Origin: Pseudomonadota bacterium
GTDB lineage: Bacteria > Myxococcota_A > UBA796 > GCA-2862545
Assembly (NCBI GenBank): GCA_002862545.1
Contig: PKDJ01000056.1
Location: 1-61,572 of the forward strand
Direction: 5' to 3'
DNA: 61,572 nucleotides
In this document: one piece after another, positions 54,763 through 61,572 of the stretch
How the letters are laid out: each line of letters opens with the position of its first letter
Position numbering within the stretch: position 1 is the first letter of the stretch
Notes under the pieces: generated by a model
The model's database searches: none
The model's input: only the letters and a program-made list of their open reading frames with translations
Told to the model about the DNA's origin: nothing
Translations under genes and position numbers: made by a program

Positions 54763-55530
54763 GTGAGGGTGCGTGGTCTGCTTCTGCTGTCGCTCCTCGG
54801 CGTAGCCTGTGCTGCGGGTCGGGCACCTCGTGTGGAGACACAGGAGGAGATCCCCCGCTGGATGAACGAGCGGGACGGCGTCCGGTATGCGCTCATCGAG
54901 CACTTTCTCGAGGTCCATGACACCGAGCGAGCACTCGAGATCATCCGGGTGCTGCGCGACGAGGGCGTCCACACGCCACTGCTCGATCTGTACCAGGGCA
55001 TCGTGCTGCGGGAGCAAGGCATGACCGAGGATGCCCTGCGACTCCTCGAGGCGTCGAGAATCGGAATGCGACGCGACGCACGGCCTCACCGCGAGCTCTG
55101 CGTTCTCTACGCAGACCTCGAGCAGATCGACGATGCGATCGATGCCTGCGATCGAGCGGTCAATCTCGATGAGAAGGACGCGGGGGCGTGGAATAACCTC
55201 GGCTATCTGCTCTTGGCCGCGGACCGACCGACCGATGCAAAGGATGCCCTCGAGCATGCGGTCGATCTCGACGGAACCGTCGCGAGATTTCGGAACAATC
55301 TGGGCATCGCCCAGGCAGCTGCTGGACTGGAAGATCGTGCCCTGCGCACCTTCATGAGCACCGGCTCCCGTGCGGATGCCCACTACAACGTGGGCGCTGC
55401 GGTGGAGCGCTTTGCTACGACGGATGATGCCCTCGAGTGGTACCGTCGGGCCCTTGAGTTCGATGCCGCTCACGACCTCGCCACCGAGGCCGTCGAGCGG
55501 CTCACCTCCAATCACACGGAGTCCCCCTGA
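54763..55530 (+). CDS. tadD: TadD-like TPR lipoprotein
   Basis: 255 residues from GTG 54763 (GTG 54769 also possible), one base after tadC. The signal LLLLSLLGVAC has a lipobox. TPR units: ALEIIRVLRDEGVHTPLLDL, DAIDACDRAVNLDEKDAGAW, NNLGYLLLAADRPTDAKDAL, then FRNNLGIAQAAAGLEDRALR. Such lipoproteins help assemble the Tad secretin. Confidence 0.85.
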   Translation: MRVRGLLLLSLLGVACAAGRAPRVETQEEIPRWMNERDGVRYALIEHFLEVHDTERALEIIRVLRDEGVHTPLLDLYQGIVLREQGMTEDALRLLEASRIGMRRDARPHRELCVLYADLEQIDDAIDACDRAVNLDEKDAGAWNNLGYLLLAADRPTDAKDALEHAVDLDGTVARFRNNLGIAQAAAGLEDRALRTFMSTGSRADAHYNVGAAVERFATTDDALEWYRRALEFDAAHDLATEAVERLTSNHTESP

Positions 55531-55772
55531 TGCGGTTTCCCAAGCCCCGCCTTGCCTTGTTGCTCGTCGTTGCTGGGTGCGTCTCGCCTCTGCACCTGAC
55601 CTACGACTTCGGCCGCGCCTACACCGAGGCCTTCATGGCACAGTCGGACCTTACGAGGCCGTCTATCGCCAGTAGTCGGTACTACCTGTACGGCGTCGAG
55701 GCCGCCGAGATCCGTATTCGCGTGCGTGAAGAGGCAACGGACGAGGAAACAGGTCAGTCTGAGCTGCAGTAG
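55530..55772 (+). CDS. Small lipoprotein of the Tad locus
   Basis: 80 residues; its ATG overlaps the tadD stop by one base (TGATG). MRFPKPRLALLLVVAGC carries an Arg/Lys n-region and lipobox. The mature part has an aromatic YDFGRAYTEAF segment and an acidic end. No family recognised. Coupling suggests a pilus-related outer-membrane function. Confidence 0.7.
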   Translation: MRFPKPRLALLLVVAGCVSPLHLTYDFGRAYTEAFMAQSDLTRPSIASSRYYLYGVEAAEIRIRVREEATDEETGQSELQ

Positions 55773-55777
55773 TCTCG

Positions 55778-57148
55778 ATGACCCGTCGCTCCCGCCCGTC
55801 CGCTGCGCTGGTTCTCGGAGTGATGTCTGGGGCCTTGGCCGCGGTGACGTTCTTGCCGACCGTCATTCCGGTCACGCGTGTGATTCATGAGGCGGAACAG
55901 GCGGTGTCGCTACGCCAGGCCCAGAGTGCGGCGAGGAGCGTCTCTCTGGGCATTCGGCGCGGGGTAGCCGTCACAGCCCGTACGCGTGCCGAGCACGGAG
56001 CAGACCTCATCCACGTGCTCGGACAGGACCGAGAGCAGCTCTATCTCGAGGGTGGCGGCTTCAAGGCCGATTCGTACGACACGGTGTGCTCACAGCCGTC
56101 TGGTGGAATGCTGCTGGAGGATGGCAAGGGCACCACGTGGGCCGTCGCATGCACGGATGCCGTCAAGCATCGGGTGGTCGTCGCGAACAGGGTAGCCTTC
56201 CGGAGCCCGAGGCAGGTGCTGACCTTGATCAGCTTGCTTGCCCTCTTTGTCGGGATCATCACGGCGATGGGGGTGCTGCGCCTCCTGTCGCCGCTCTCCG
56301 AGGTGTCACGGGCACTGCAGAGGGTGGGGGCTGGGCATCGTGGCGTTCACATGGAGGGGACGGGACTCGCCGAGCTCGACGAGCTCGTCGACCGCCTCAA
56401 TGCAGCGGCTCGATCGATGGAGGTCCGGGAAGACGCGATTCTTGCGCGAATCCAAGTCGTGAACGAGATGGCGCGTCTTGTGGCTCACGAGATCAGGAAT
56501 CCGCTGCAGAGCCTCGACTTCCTGGCGAGCTTGATGGCCAGCGAGGACTCCCCGGATGAGCGCCGCCAGCTGATGCAGGCCATTCGAGGAGAGATCCGAG
56601 CGCTCGACATGGTGGTGGTCCGCCTCCTTCGCGATTCTGCAACCTCTGGTGCCCTCAAGCTGCATCGAACGGAGCAGTCTCTCGGCCCTGTGGTCAAGCA
56701 GATTGTCGACCTGAACCGGCCTGAGGCCAATGCTCAGGGAACCCGACTGAAGCTCGGTGATGTGTCCTTCAGGCCCGTCATGGTGGATGTGGCGCTGATC
56801 AGCAGATCCGTCGAGAACCTGGTGCGCAATGCCCTGCAGGCGGTCGCGGACGTGCGCGGCGGGCTGGTGCGAGTCTCCGTCACGGAGGAGCCAGGCTGGC
56901 TGTTGGTCACAGTGGACGACAACGGCTCTGGTGTCGACGAGGCACTCGCCGAGCAGGTGTTCGATGCGGGGGTCAGTGGCCGCAGAGATGGATTCGGGCT
57001 TGGTCTGTCACTCGTAAAGGGTGTTATCGAAGCTCACGAGGGGTTCATCGAATTTGGGACCTCTCCAGAGGGTGGAGCGCGCTTCGTGGCGCGGCTACCG
57101 CTGGCGGGACTCCCGGAGGGCGACGAAGGTGTCACGGACGCGGCTTAG
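55778..57148 (+). CDS. Membrane sensor histidine kinase
   Basis: 456 residues. Helix 1 (about 8-32), an extracytoplasmic sensor of about 110 residues with Cys104 and Cys125, helix 2 (about 147-168), HAMP (169-220), HisKA with MARLVAHEIRNPLQSLDF (His237), and an HATPase domain: N box SVENLVRNALQAV, G1 VDDNGSGVDE, G2 GFGLGLSLVKGVIEAHEG. All catalytic boxes are intact. It overlaps the regulator gene by 20 bases and follows the Tad genes after 5 bases, so it probably controls them. Confidence 0.93.
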   Translation: MTRRSRPSAALVLGVMSGALAAVTFLPTVIPVTRVIHEAEQAVSLRQAQSAARSVSLGIRRGVAVTARTRAEHGADLIHVLGQDREQLYLEGGGFKADSYDTVCSQPSGGMLLEDGKGTTWAVACTDAVKHRVVVANRVAFRSPRQVLTLISLLALFVGIITAMGVLRLLSPLSEVSRALQRVGAGHRGVHMEGTGLAELDELVDRLNAAARSMEVREDAILARIQVVNEMARLVAHEIRNPLQSLDFLASLMASEDSPDERRQLMQAIRGEIRALDMVVVRLLRDSATSGALKLHRTEQSLGPVVKQIVDLNRPEANAQGTRLKLGDVSFRPVMVDVALISRSVENLVRNALQAVADVRGGLVRVSVTEEPGWLLVTVDDNGSGVDEALAEQVFDAGVSGRRDGFGLGLSLVKGVIEAHEGFIEFGTSPEGGARFVARLPLAGLPEGDEGVTDAA

Positions 57149-58322
57149 GATTCTCGTCGTGGACGACAACCGCTCGAGCGCCGCTGCGCTCGCGCGTCTG
57201 CTCGGGCGAGCGGGAGACGAGGTAGAGGCTGTCTTTGACGGAGCGTCCGCGATCTCGGTGATCGAGGCGAATCCGCCGGACGTGGTGCTCACCGACCTTC
57301 GCATGGAACCCATCAATGGTCTCCAGGTCCTGCAGGCCGCTCGCGCAACCAAGCCCGCGCCCCAGGTGATCGTGTTCACGGCTCACGGCGAGGTCGACAC
57401 CGCGGTACGGGCGATGCGCCTCGGCGCACTCGACTTCCTCACCAAGCCCGTGACGCTCGAGCAGCTTGCGGTGCGGCTCGACAGAGTCCGTGGTGTCGAC
57501 ACCGACGAGGTGCCGAGCGCCTTCATTGCCGAGGCCGAGTCTTCACAGCTCTTGGTGAGCTTGCTGCAGCGTGCGGCGGCCGTGCCGTCACCCGTGTGGA
57601 TCGAGGGTGAGTTCGGCACGGGTCGGACATTCTGTGCCAGCATGATCCACAAGCTTGGCCGCGACCCCGAGGAGCCGCTGCGTGTGGTCGATCCGGGCAG
57701 CGAGGAAGACTGGCCGAGCTCGGGCACGGTGGTCTTGCCAGAGGTCGATCAGCTCGACGATGCATCGCAGTGGCGGCTGGTGCGTCGGCTGCACGCGTCA
57801 CCACCGACGCTCCGCGTGCTCGCTACGGCGCAGCCCGATGCACCCCGTCGTGTCGTGGAGGGGCGGCTCCTCCCGGAGCTGTTCTACCGTCTCGCTGTCG
57901 TGGTCGTCCCGGTTCCTACACTGGCCGAGCGGGCTGCTGACATCATTCCGCTGTTTCGGCAGTCGCTGGCACGCTACGCCGAGCGCTACCGACTCGAGGT
58001 TCCAGAGGTCACGCCGACGATGGAGCGACAGCTCCGGTCGCACGCATGGCCCGGCAACATGCGGGAGCTCCTCAACTTGGCCGAGCGGACGGTCGTCTTG
58101 GGCTCTGAGGCCTTCGACTTGGTCGTGCGGGAGAAGCCGGCAGGTGGTCTGCCACCACTCGAGGATGGCTTCTCGCTGAGTCGATACCTGGAGCAGGTCG
58201 AGCGGCGAATCCTCAAGGAGGCCCTTCGCAAGACGGGGAACAATCGAACTGAGGCGGGGAAGCTGCTGTCTGTCGAGCGCAACACGCTCCGGTACAAGCT
58301 TCGGAAGTACAAGCTGCTCTGA
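57129..58322 (+). CDS. NtrC-type response regulator with degenerate AAA+ domain
   Basis: 397 residues from GTG 57129. The receiver is intact (DD 12-13, Asp56, Lys106). The central domain (about 140-320) is short, about 170 rather than 240 residues. Walker A is EFGTGRT (Arg for Lys), the Walker B segment GTVVLPEVDQL has lost its Asp, and the GAFTGA loop is missing. The later LFYRL, PVPTLAERAADIIPLF and WPGNMREL parts remain. The Fis-type HTH is complete (ILKEALRKTGNNRTEAGKLL; NTLRYKLRKYKLL). It should bind DNA but probably cannot activate sigma-54 polymerase. Confidence 0.9.
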   Translation: MSRTRLRILVVDDNRSSAAALARLLGRAGDEVEAVFDGASAISVIEANPPDVVLTDLRMEPINGLQVLQAARATKPAPQVIVFTAHGEVDTAVRAMRLGALDFLTKPVTLEQLAVRLDRVRGVDTDEVPSAFIAEAESSQLLVSLLQRAAAVPSPVWIEGEFGTGRTFCASMIHKLGRDPEEPLRVVDPGSEEDWPSSGTVVLPEVDQLDDASQWRLVRRLHASPPTLRVLATAQPDAPRRVVEGRLLPELFYRLAVVVVPVPTLAERAADIIPLFRQSLARYAERYRLEVPEVTPTMERQLRSHAWPGNMRELLNLAERTVVLGSEAFDLVVREKPAGGLPPLEDGFSLSRYLEQVERRILKEALRKTGNNRTEAGKLLSVERNTLRYKLRKYKLL

Positions 58323-58324
58323 GC

Positions 58325-59029
58325 GTGGCATTCCTCACTCGTGCTCTGTGTGCCTCCGTGGTGTCAGGCCTCATGGGGGCCCCAGCCTGGGCTCATCCAT
58401 TCGGAGACCAAGCGGCCGCGCATCGGCTCGAGGCGACCGTGGGGCCGGAGGGTGTGCGAGCGGTCTGGTCCATCGATGTTCCCAACGCGGTGATCTTGGC
58501 TGGTGCCAAGTCTCCAGAAGATGGCTTTCGGCGGATCGAGGTAGAGCTGGCGTCAGGCCTTGTCATCCGCGCCGACGGGGCCGATCTCGAGCTGCGACGC
58601 AGTCGTGGGGAACCACATCGCTCAGATGAGCAGAGCTGGGTCTTTCCCGTGCACGTCGAGGCCAGCTGGCCGGAGGTCCCCGAGACGCTGACCTTCGAGA
58701 ACGGCAACCTGGTCGAGCTACGTGGATTCTTCAGGGCGGATGTCGAGATTGCGAGCGGCGTGGCGGTCGGTAGCTCATCGCTCGTGCCGCTCGACGAGCG
58801 GGGAGAGCCAATCGTCGATCACTCGGGCCGCTGGCGTGAGGGCGACGAGCACCGCCGAGTGACCCTGGACCTCGTGCGCGCCTGGAGCCCGACCACGGGC
58901 ACCACCCGACCGGTGGCCGAGGCGCTGGTGAGACCGCGTGACGAACGCTGGCTCTGGGGAGCCGGACTCGTGGTCCTCGGACTGCTCGTGCTCACTCTTC
59001 GCTGGGGGTCCAGCGGGCGAGCACGCTGA
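58325..59029 (+). CDS. Exported protein with C-terminal membrane anchor
   Basis: 234 residues from GTG 58325. Signal peptide to AWA, mature start HPFGDQAAAHRLEA. A beta-rich domain (about 25-200) is followed by one membrane helix WLWGAGLVVLGLLVLTL and a basic end. The AHP start is seen in some HupE-like exported proteins, but nothing else supports that. Located 2 bases after the regulator gene; last gene of this unit. Overlaps the convergent gene by 38 bases. Confidence 0.7.
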   Translation: MAFLTRALCASVVSGLMGAPAWAHPFGDQAAAHRLEATVGPEGVRAVWSIDVPNAVILAGAKSPEDGFRRIEVELASGLVIRADGADLELRRSRGEPHRSDEQSWVFPVHVEASWPEVPETLTFENGNLVELRGFFRADVEIASGVAVGSSSLVPLDERGEPIVDHSGRWREGDEHRRVTLDLVRAWSPTTGTTRPVAEALVRPRDERWLWGAGLVVLGLLVLTLRWGSSGRAR

Positions 59030-60908
59030 GTGAGCCGTAGCCGCCCAAGTGAAAGCACCAGCGCCCGGCCGCTTCGCGTACAGCGAGGGCTTCGTCGCGG
59101 CGGTCGGCCATCATGTGGGCCTCCATCGCGAGTAGACTCGATGAGGCAAGAACGGCGGCGTTCCTCCGGGAGCGTGCAACGGCCATGTGGGTCTCGGCGA
59201 GCGCCAGCGCGCGATCGGGCTGATTGGCCCACAGGAAGCAGGGCCCGACCAGCGTCTCCAGAGCACGACCGAGGAAGGGGCGCCCAGCCGTCGTGACTTC
59301 ATCCGCCGCCTGGAGCAGGGGGTCGATCATGGAGATGGGTGACTCGCCCGACCCGCAGCGTGTGAGGGCCATCGCAACACTTCGAGCTGGGCTTCGAGGA
59401 AGGGCCTCTAGCCACGGCAGGGCCTCGCTGGGGGTGCCGTCACGCCAGGCCACCGTGAGGGGATCGTCGGGGTGTTCTGCAGGCAGCCCCGGCACGCTGG
59501 GCTCCCCCGGGATCACGGCACCAACGACCTGTGACAGGGCGCGGAAGGCCTCTTCTCGGATCTGCTGGAGCTGTCGCGCAGCTCGCTTGAGACCGTTCAT
59601 GAGCCCACGCGGCGGAACGCTACGGCGCTGAGCGGCACGCGCGATCTCCACGAGGAGCTGCAGCGCCGACTGTACGCGTTGATCGATGTGCGCCGCGAGC
59701 CTGTTCAGGGTGCCGGCCGGTGCACCCGCTAGCCACTCGCTGCAGGCATCAGCGACCGCAAGAGTGGCTCCTACGAAGGCAACGCGTGTCCGGGCACACG
59801 CTCCCGCGAGGCGCTCCGCCCCCTGAACGGCGGCGTGGTAGACGGCGGCTTCGTGGTCGATGGCGCCCCCGGTGTACTCGGCGAGCACAGCATCGAGACC
59901 GAGGGGGTCGTCGTCGTCTGGCGGTGGTCCGTCGATCAAGAGGCTGGGGATCAGCGTGCGGGGGGACTCCAGCTGCGTGAGGTCCGAGAGCACTGCGATG
60001 ATGCGGGTGGTTGCGGTAGGGGGCAGTGGTCTCGGAGTGACCGTTCGTCCGTCGTCGGGTAGGAACTCAGCGAGGAGGTCAGCCGCACGCGGCAGCTTCT
60101 GGCCCATCTCCAAGACGCTCCGTGTCGTCTCGTGCATACGACGGGCTCCGCTCGCTGTCTCCAGCGTGAAGTCGAGAAATGAGGCCGTGCCCAGGGACAC
60201 ACTCGACCGGAGCAGCTTGGTGTCGAGGAGGGTCCAGCTGATCAGGGCGGACAGTCGGATCCGAGCATGGAGTACCCGCCCGAGAGGGTCTTGGAGACAG
60301 GACGGTGGGCGGGTGATCGTGTAGCCGAGGCAGCGATGCGCGAGGGTCGGATCGAGCCACCGAGCAGCCTCGCGCGACCACGGGCCCAGCGAACCCGCAA
60401 GGGCCATCAGCGAGGGCTGGAGAAGACCGTCAGGGCAGCTGAGGTCGGGTAGGGCAGGGGCCGGCAGCCCTCGCACATGCGCGAGCCACTCATCGTCCTC
60501 CGGGGGGAGGTCGTCGTCGGGCATGGACTCGAGAAAAGCAGGACGGTCTTCTTTCTTCTTGGATGTCGGGTTCCAGCTGGCCGTGAGCTCTTCGATCGTG
60601 ACCGGGCTGTCCTCGAGGGGGTCGTCGTCCCCTCCAAACTCCTGGCCCTCCTTCTCGTCAGAGCGCAGGCCCATCGCGAGTCCGCCGCCGCCCTCCTGAT
60701 CACCGCCGTCGGGCGTGTTGCGCGACGCCAGCATGTCGGCCATCGCGGCATTTCCGAGTTGATTCTGGGCGCGCTGCTGTTCGGTCTCCTGCCCCTCAGT
60801 CTCTGTCTGAACCTCCTGCTCCTGCTCCTGCTCCTGACCCGCGTTGTGCTGGGGGCTCGGGTTTCGCTGCGCTCTGCGATCGGGTCGGGACACTGCTCCC
60901 CCTGACAT
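58992..60908 (-). CDS. Protein of unknown function with an eCIS-cargo-like N-terminal leader
   Basis: 638 residues from ATG 60908; a GTG five codons in, after GGGGGAG, is an alternative. Residues 20-50 are Gln/Glu-rich (QEQEQEQEVQTETEGQE), then QLGNAAMADML (50-60), resembling the Q..LGN.A...L leader that precedes many DUF4157-type eCIS cargo domains. Residues about 60-130 are acidic and disordered. The remaining 500 residues or so are Ala/Leu-rich helices with TPR-like pairs near the end. No enzymatic motif seen. It is transcribed divergently from the pseudokinase gene. Confidence 0.7.
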   Translation of the reverse strand: MSGGAVSRPDRRAQRNPSPQHNAGQEQEQEQEVQTETEGQETEQQRAQNQLGNAAMADMLASRNTPDGGDQEGGGGLAMGLRSDEKEGQEFGGDDDPLEDSPVTIEELTASWNPTSKKKEDRPAFLESMPDDDLPPEDDEWLAHVRGLPAPALPDLSCPDGLLQPSLMALAGSLGPWSREAARWLDPTLAHRCLGYTITRPPSCLQDPLGRVLHARIRLSALISWTLLDTKLLRSSVSLGTASFLDFTLETASGARRMHETTRSVLEMGQKLPRAADLLAEFLPDDGRTVTPRPLPPTATTRIIAVLSDLTQLESPRTLIPSLLIDGPPPDDDDPLGLDAVLAEYTGGAIDHEAAVYHAAVQGAERLAGACARTRVAFVGATLAVADACSEWLAGAPAGTLNRLAAHIDQRVQSALQLLVEIARAAQRRSVPPRGLMNGLKRAARQLQQIREEAFRALSQVVGAVIPGEPSVPGLPAEHPDDPLTVAWRDGTPSEALPWLEALPRSPARSVAMALTRCGSGESPISMIDPLLQAADEVTTAGRPFLGRALETLVGPCFLWANQPDRALALAETHMAVARSRRNAAVLASSSLLAMEAHMMADRRDEALAVREAAGRWCFHLGGYGSLSVLARWTPSEE

Positions 60909-60983
60909 GTGCGGGAGGATACCCCGGGTCCCGGTGCGCGGGAGTTCACCTGGGCTAAGATGCGAGTCGCGAGGGGAGCGTCA

Positions 60984-61572
60984 ATGGAGGAGATCGCAGG
61001 TATGTCGCCGACGGGGCGCGTCATTCGTGGTCCGTCCAGCGATCTGGTCGAGGTGGTGGCAAAGAATGGGCTCAAGCATCTGGCTGTAGCCTTCAAGCCC
61101 AAGTACGCAGACCACCCGTCGCTCCGTGCCGACATTCAGGCGCGCGTCGGCTGGATGGAGCAGCCGGAGGTCGGAGGCGTCGTGCGCTGCACGCGCTACC
61201 TGCCGGAGACAGCCACGTTCGTCTACCCGACTGGCACCGTGTGGAGCCTCGCGGAGGTCGTTCGGGTGCTGGCCGACATCGACAGCACGATCAGGGTGAA
61301 GGCTGGCTTAGAGCTTTGCTACTTGGCTGGCGAGATCTTGGCCGACGCTGCCGAGGTTGCACCGGCACATGGAGTGAACAGCCACGGAGGTCTCGATCCG
61401 TGGAGGCTGCTGCTGAAGGCGGATGGGCAGGTGGTGGTCCTCGGCTATGGTCTCCCTGCGGTGGACGTTCTCGTCTATAGGGAGAGTCGAGCGCGATTGC
61501 CGTCGGAGGATGGTCTCCGGTACGCGCCACCTGAGCGCCTGTCGGGCGAGCCCGAAGATGTGAGCTCCGACA
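60984..61572 (+). CDS. Pseudokinase (partial, runs off the window)
   Basis: 196 residues visible from ATG 60984, with GGGGAG at 60972-60977. The order matches a Ser/Thr kinase: a VAFKPK-like strand, an RYLPETATFVYPTGTVWSLA hinge, then HGVNSHGGLDPWRLLL in place of HRDLKPxN, VVVLGYGLP in place of DFG, and RYAPPERLSG...SSD in place of the APE and subdomain IX motifs. The catalytic Asp, the Asn and the DFG Asp are all replaced, so it is probably inactive and may act as a binding or scaffolding domain. The C-terminal part is not in the window. Confidence 0.75.
   Translation, partial: MEEIAGMSPTGRVIRGPSSDLVEVVAKNGLKHLAVAFKPKYADHPSLRADIQARVGWMEQPEVGGVVRCTRYLPETATFVYPTGTVWSLAEVVRVLADIDSTIRVKAGLELCYLAGEILADAAEVAPAHGVNSHGGLDPWRLLLKADGQVVVLGYGLPAVDVLVYRESRARLPSEDGLRYAPPERLSGEPEDVSSD

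Noticed and set aside
58325-59029. HupE/UreJ-like metal transporter
   Set aside because: Only the AHP mature start fits; there is one C-terminal membrane helix rather than the six expected.
58992-59029. Convergent 38-base overlap as a sign of a broken gene
   Set aside because: Both proteins keep plausible C-termini, and similar overlaps occur elsewhere in this compact window.

Overview
This is a high-GC, gene-dense bacterial segment with many ATGA/GTGA start-stop overlaps and many lipoproteins. A beta-helix protein carries MopE-type Asp-rich CDGxDEDCDG repeats and a Gly-Cys-Gly-Cys plus membrane helix plus Arg tail resembling MYXO-CTERM. Together with the lipoprotein load and a Tad pilus locus, this suggests an uncultured Myxococcota-like (former Deltaproteobacteria) organism. 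That assignment is inference; no rRNA or marker gene is present. I saw no tRNA, rRNA, CRISPR array or insertion sequence.

Region 1 (1-26237, mostly + strand) is most of an extracellular-type contractile injection system (eCIS, PVC/Afp-like). In order: end of an upstream gene, Pvc16-like cap, large sheath, tube, tail-assembly protein, DUF6760-like small protein, second sheath, second tube, a 1879-residue Arg/Ala/Ser-rich protein of unknown family, a CIS-tube/LysM baseplate protein with a long repeat tail, a gpD/VgrG-like hub ending in about 725 residues of 11- and 7-residue helical repeats, gp25, baseplate J-like, tail protein I, a baseplate-adjacent unknown, and a protein joining an N-terminal ubiquitin-like domain, several membrane helices and a C-terminal RING/PHD-like zinc site. 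A methyltransferase-TPR gene lies on the opposite strand between hub and gp25. Terminators after the large sheath and after the first tube probably set different expression levels. No AAA+ ATPase, PAAR tip, OB-fold/beta-helix spike, conventional tape measure or fibre gene is recognisable here.

Region 2 (26244-38163, - strand) reads as one long transcription unit from 38163 downward: beta-propeller lipoprotein, membrane protein with a large extracytoplasmic domain fused to an ECF S-component-like domain, fused double ECF ATPase, EcfT, TonB-dependent receptor, a second propeller lipoprotein, three further small lipoproteins and a phosphoglucomutase. It looks like a cell-surface-to-cytoplasm uptake route for an unidentified micronutrient.

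Region 3 (38177-47346) holds mixed genes: a secreted beta-helix/MopE-like protein, an ATP-grasp enzyme, a membrane alkaline-phosphatase-superfamily protein, an acyl-CoA synthetase translationally coupled to a ferrochelatase with a C-terminal CxxC...CxxC element, and ribonuclease D.

Region 4 (47347-59029) is a Tad/Flp pilus locus: flp followed by a strong terminator, then cpaB, cpaC, cpaE, cpaF, tadB, tadC, tadD and a small lipoprotein. It continues directly into a histidine kinase and an NtrC-type regulator whose AAA+ domain has lost the sigma-54 contact loop and key ATPase residues, then an exported membrane-anchored protein.

Region 5 (58992-61572) holds a minus-strand protein whose N-terminus resembles the LGNxA leader found ahead of many eCIS cargo domains, divergent from a partial pseudokinase that runs off the window.
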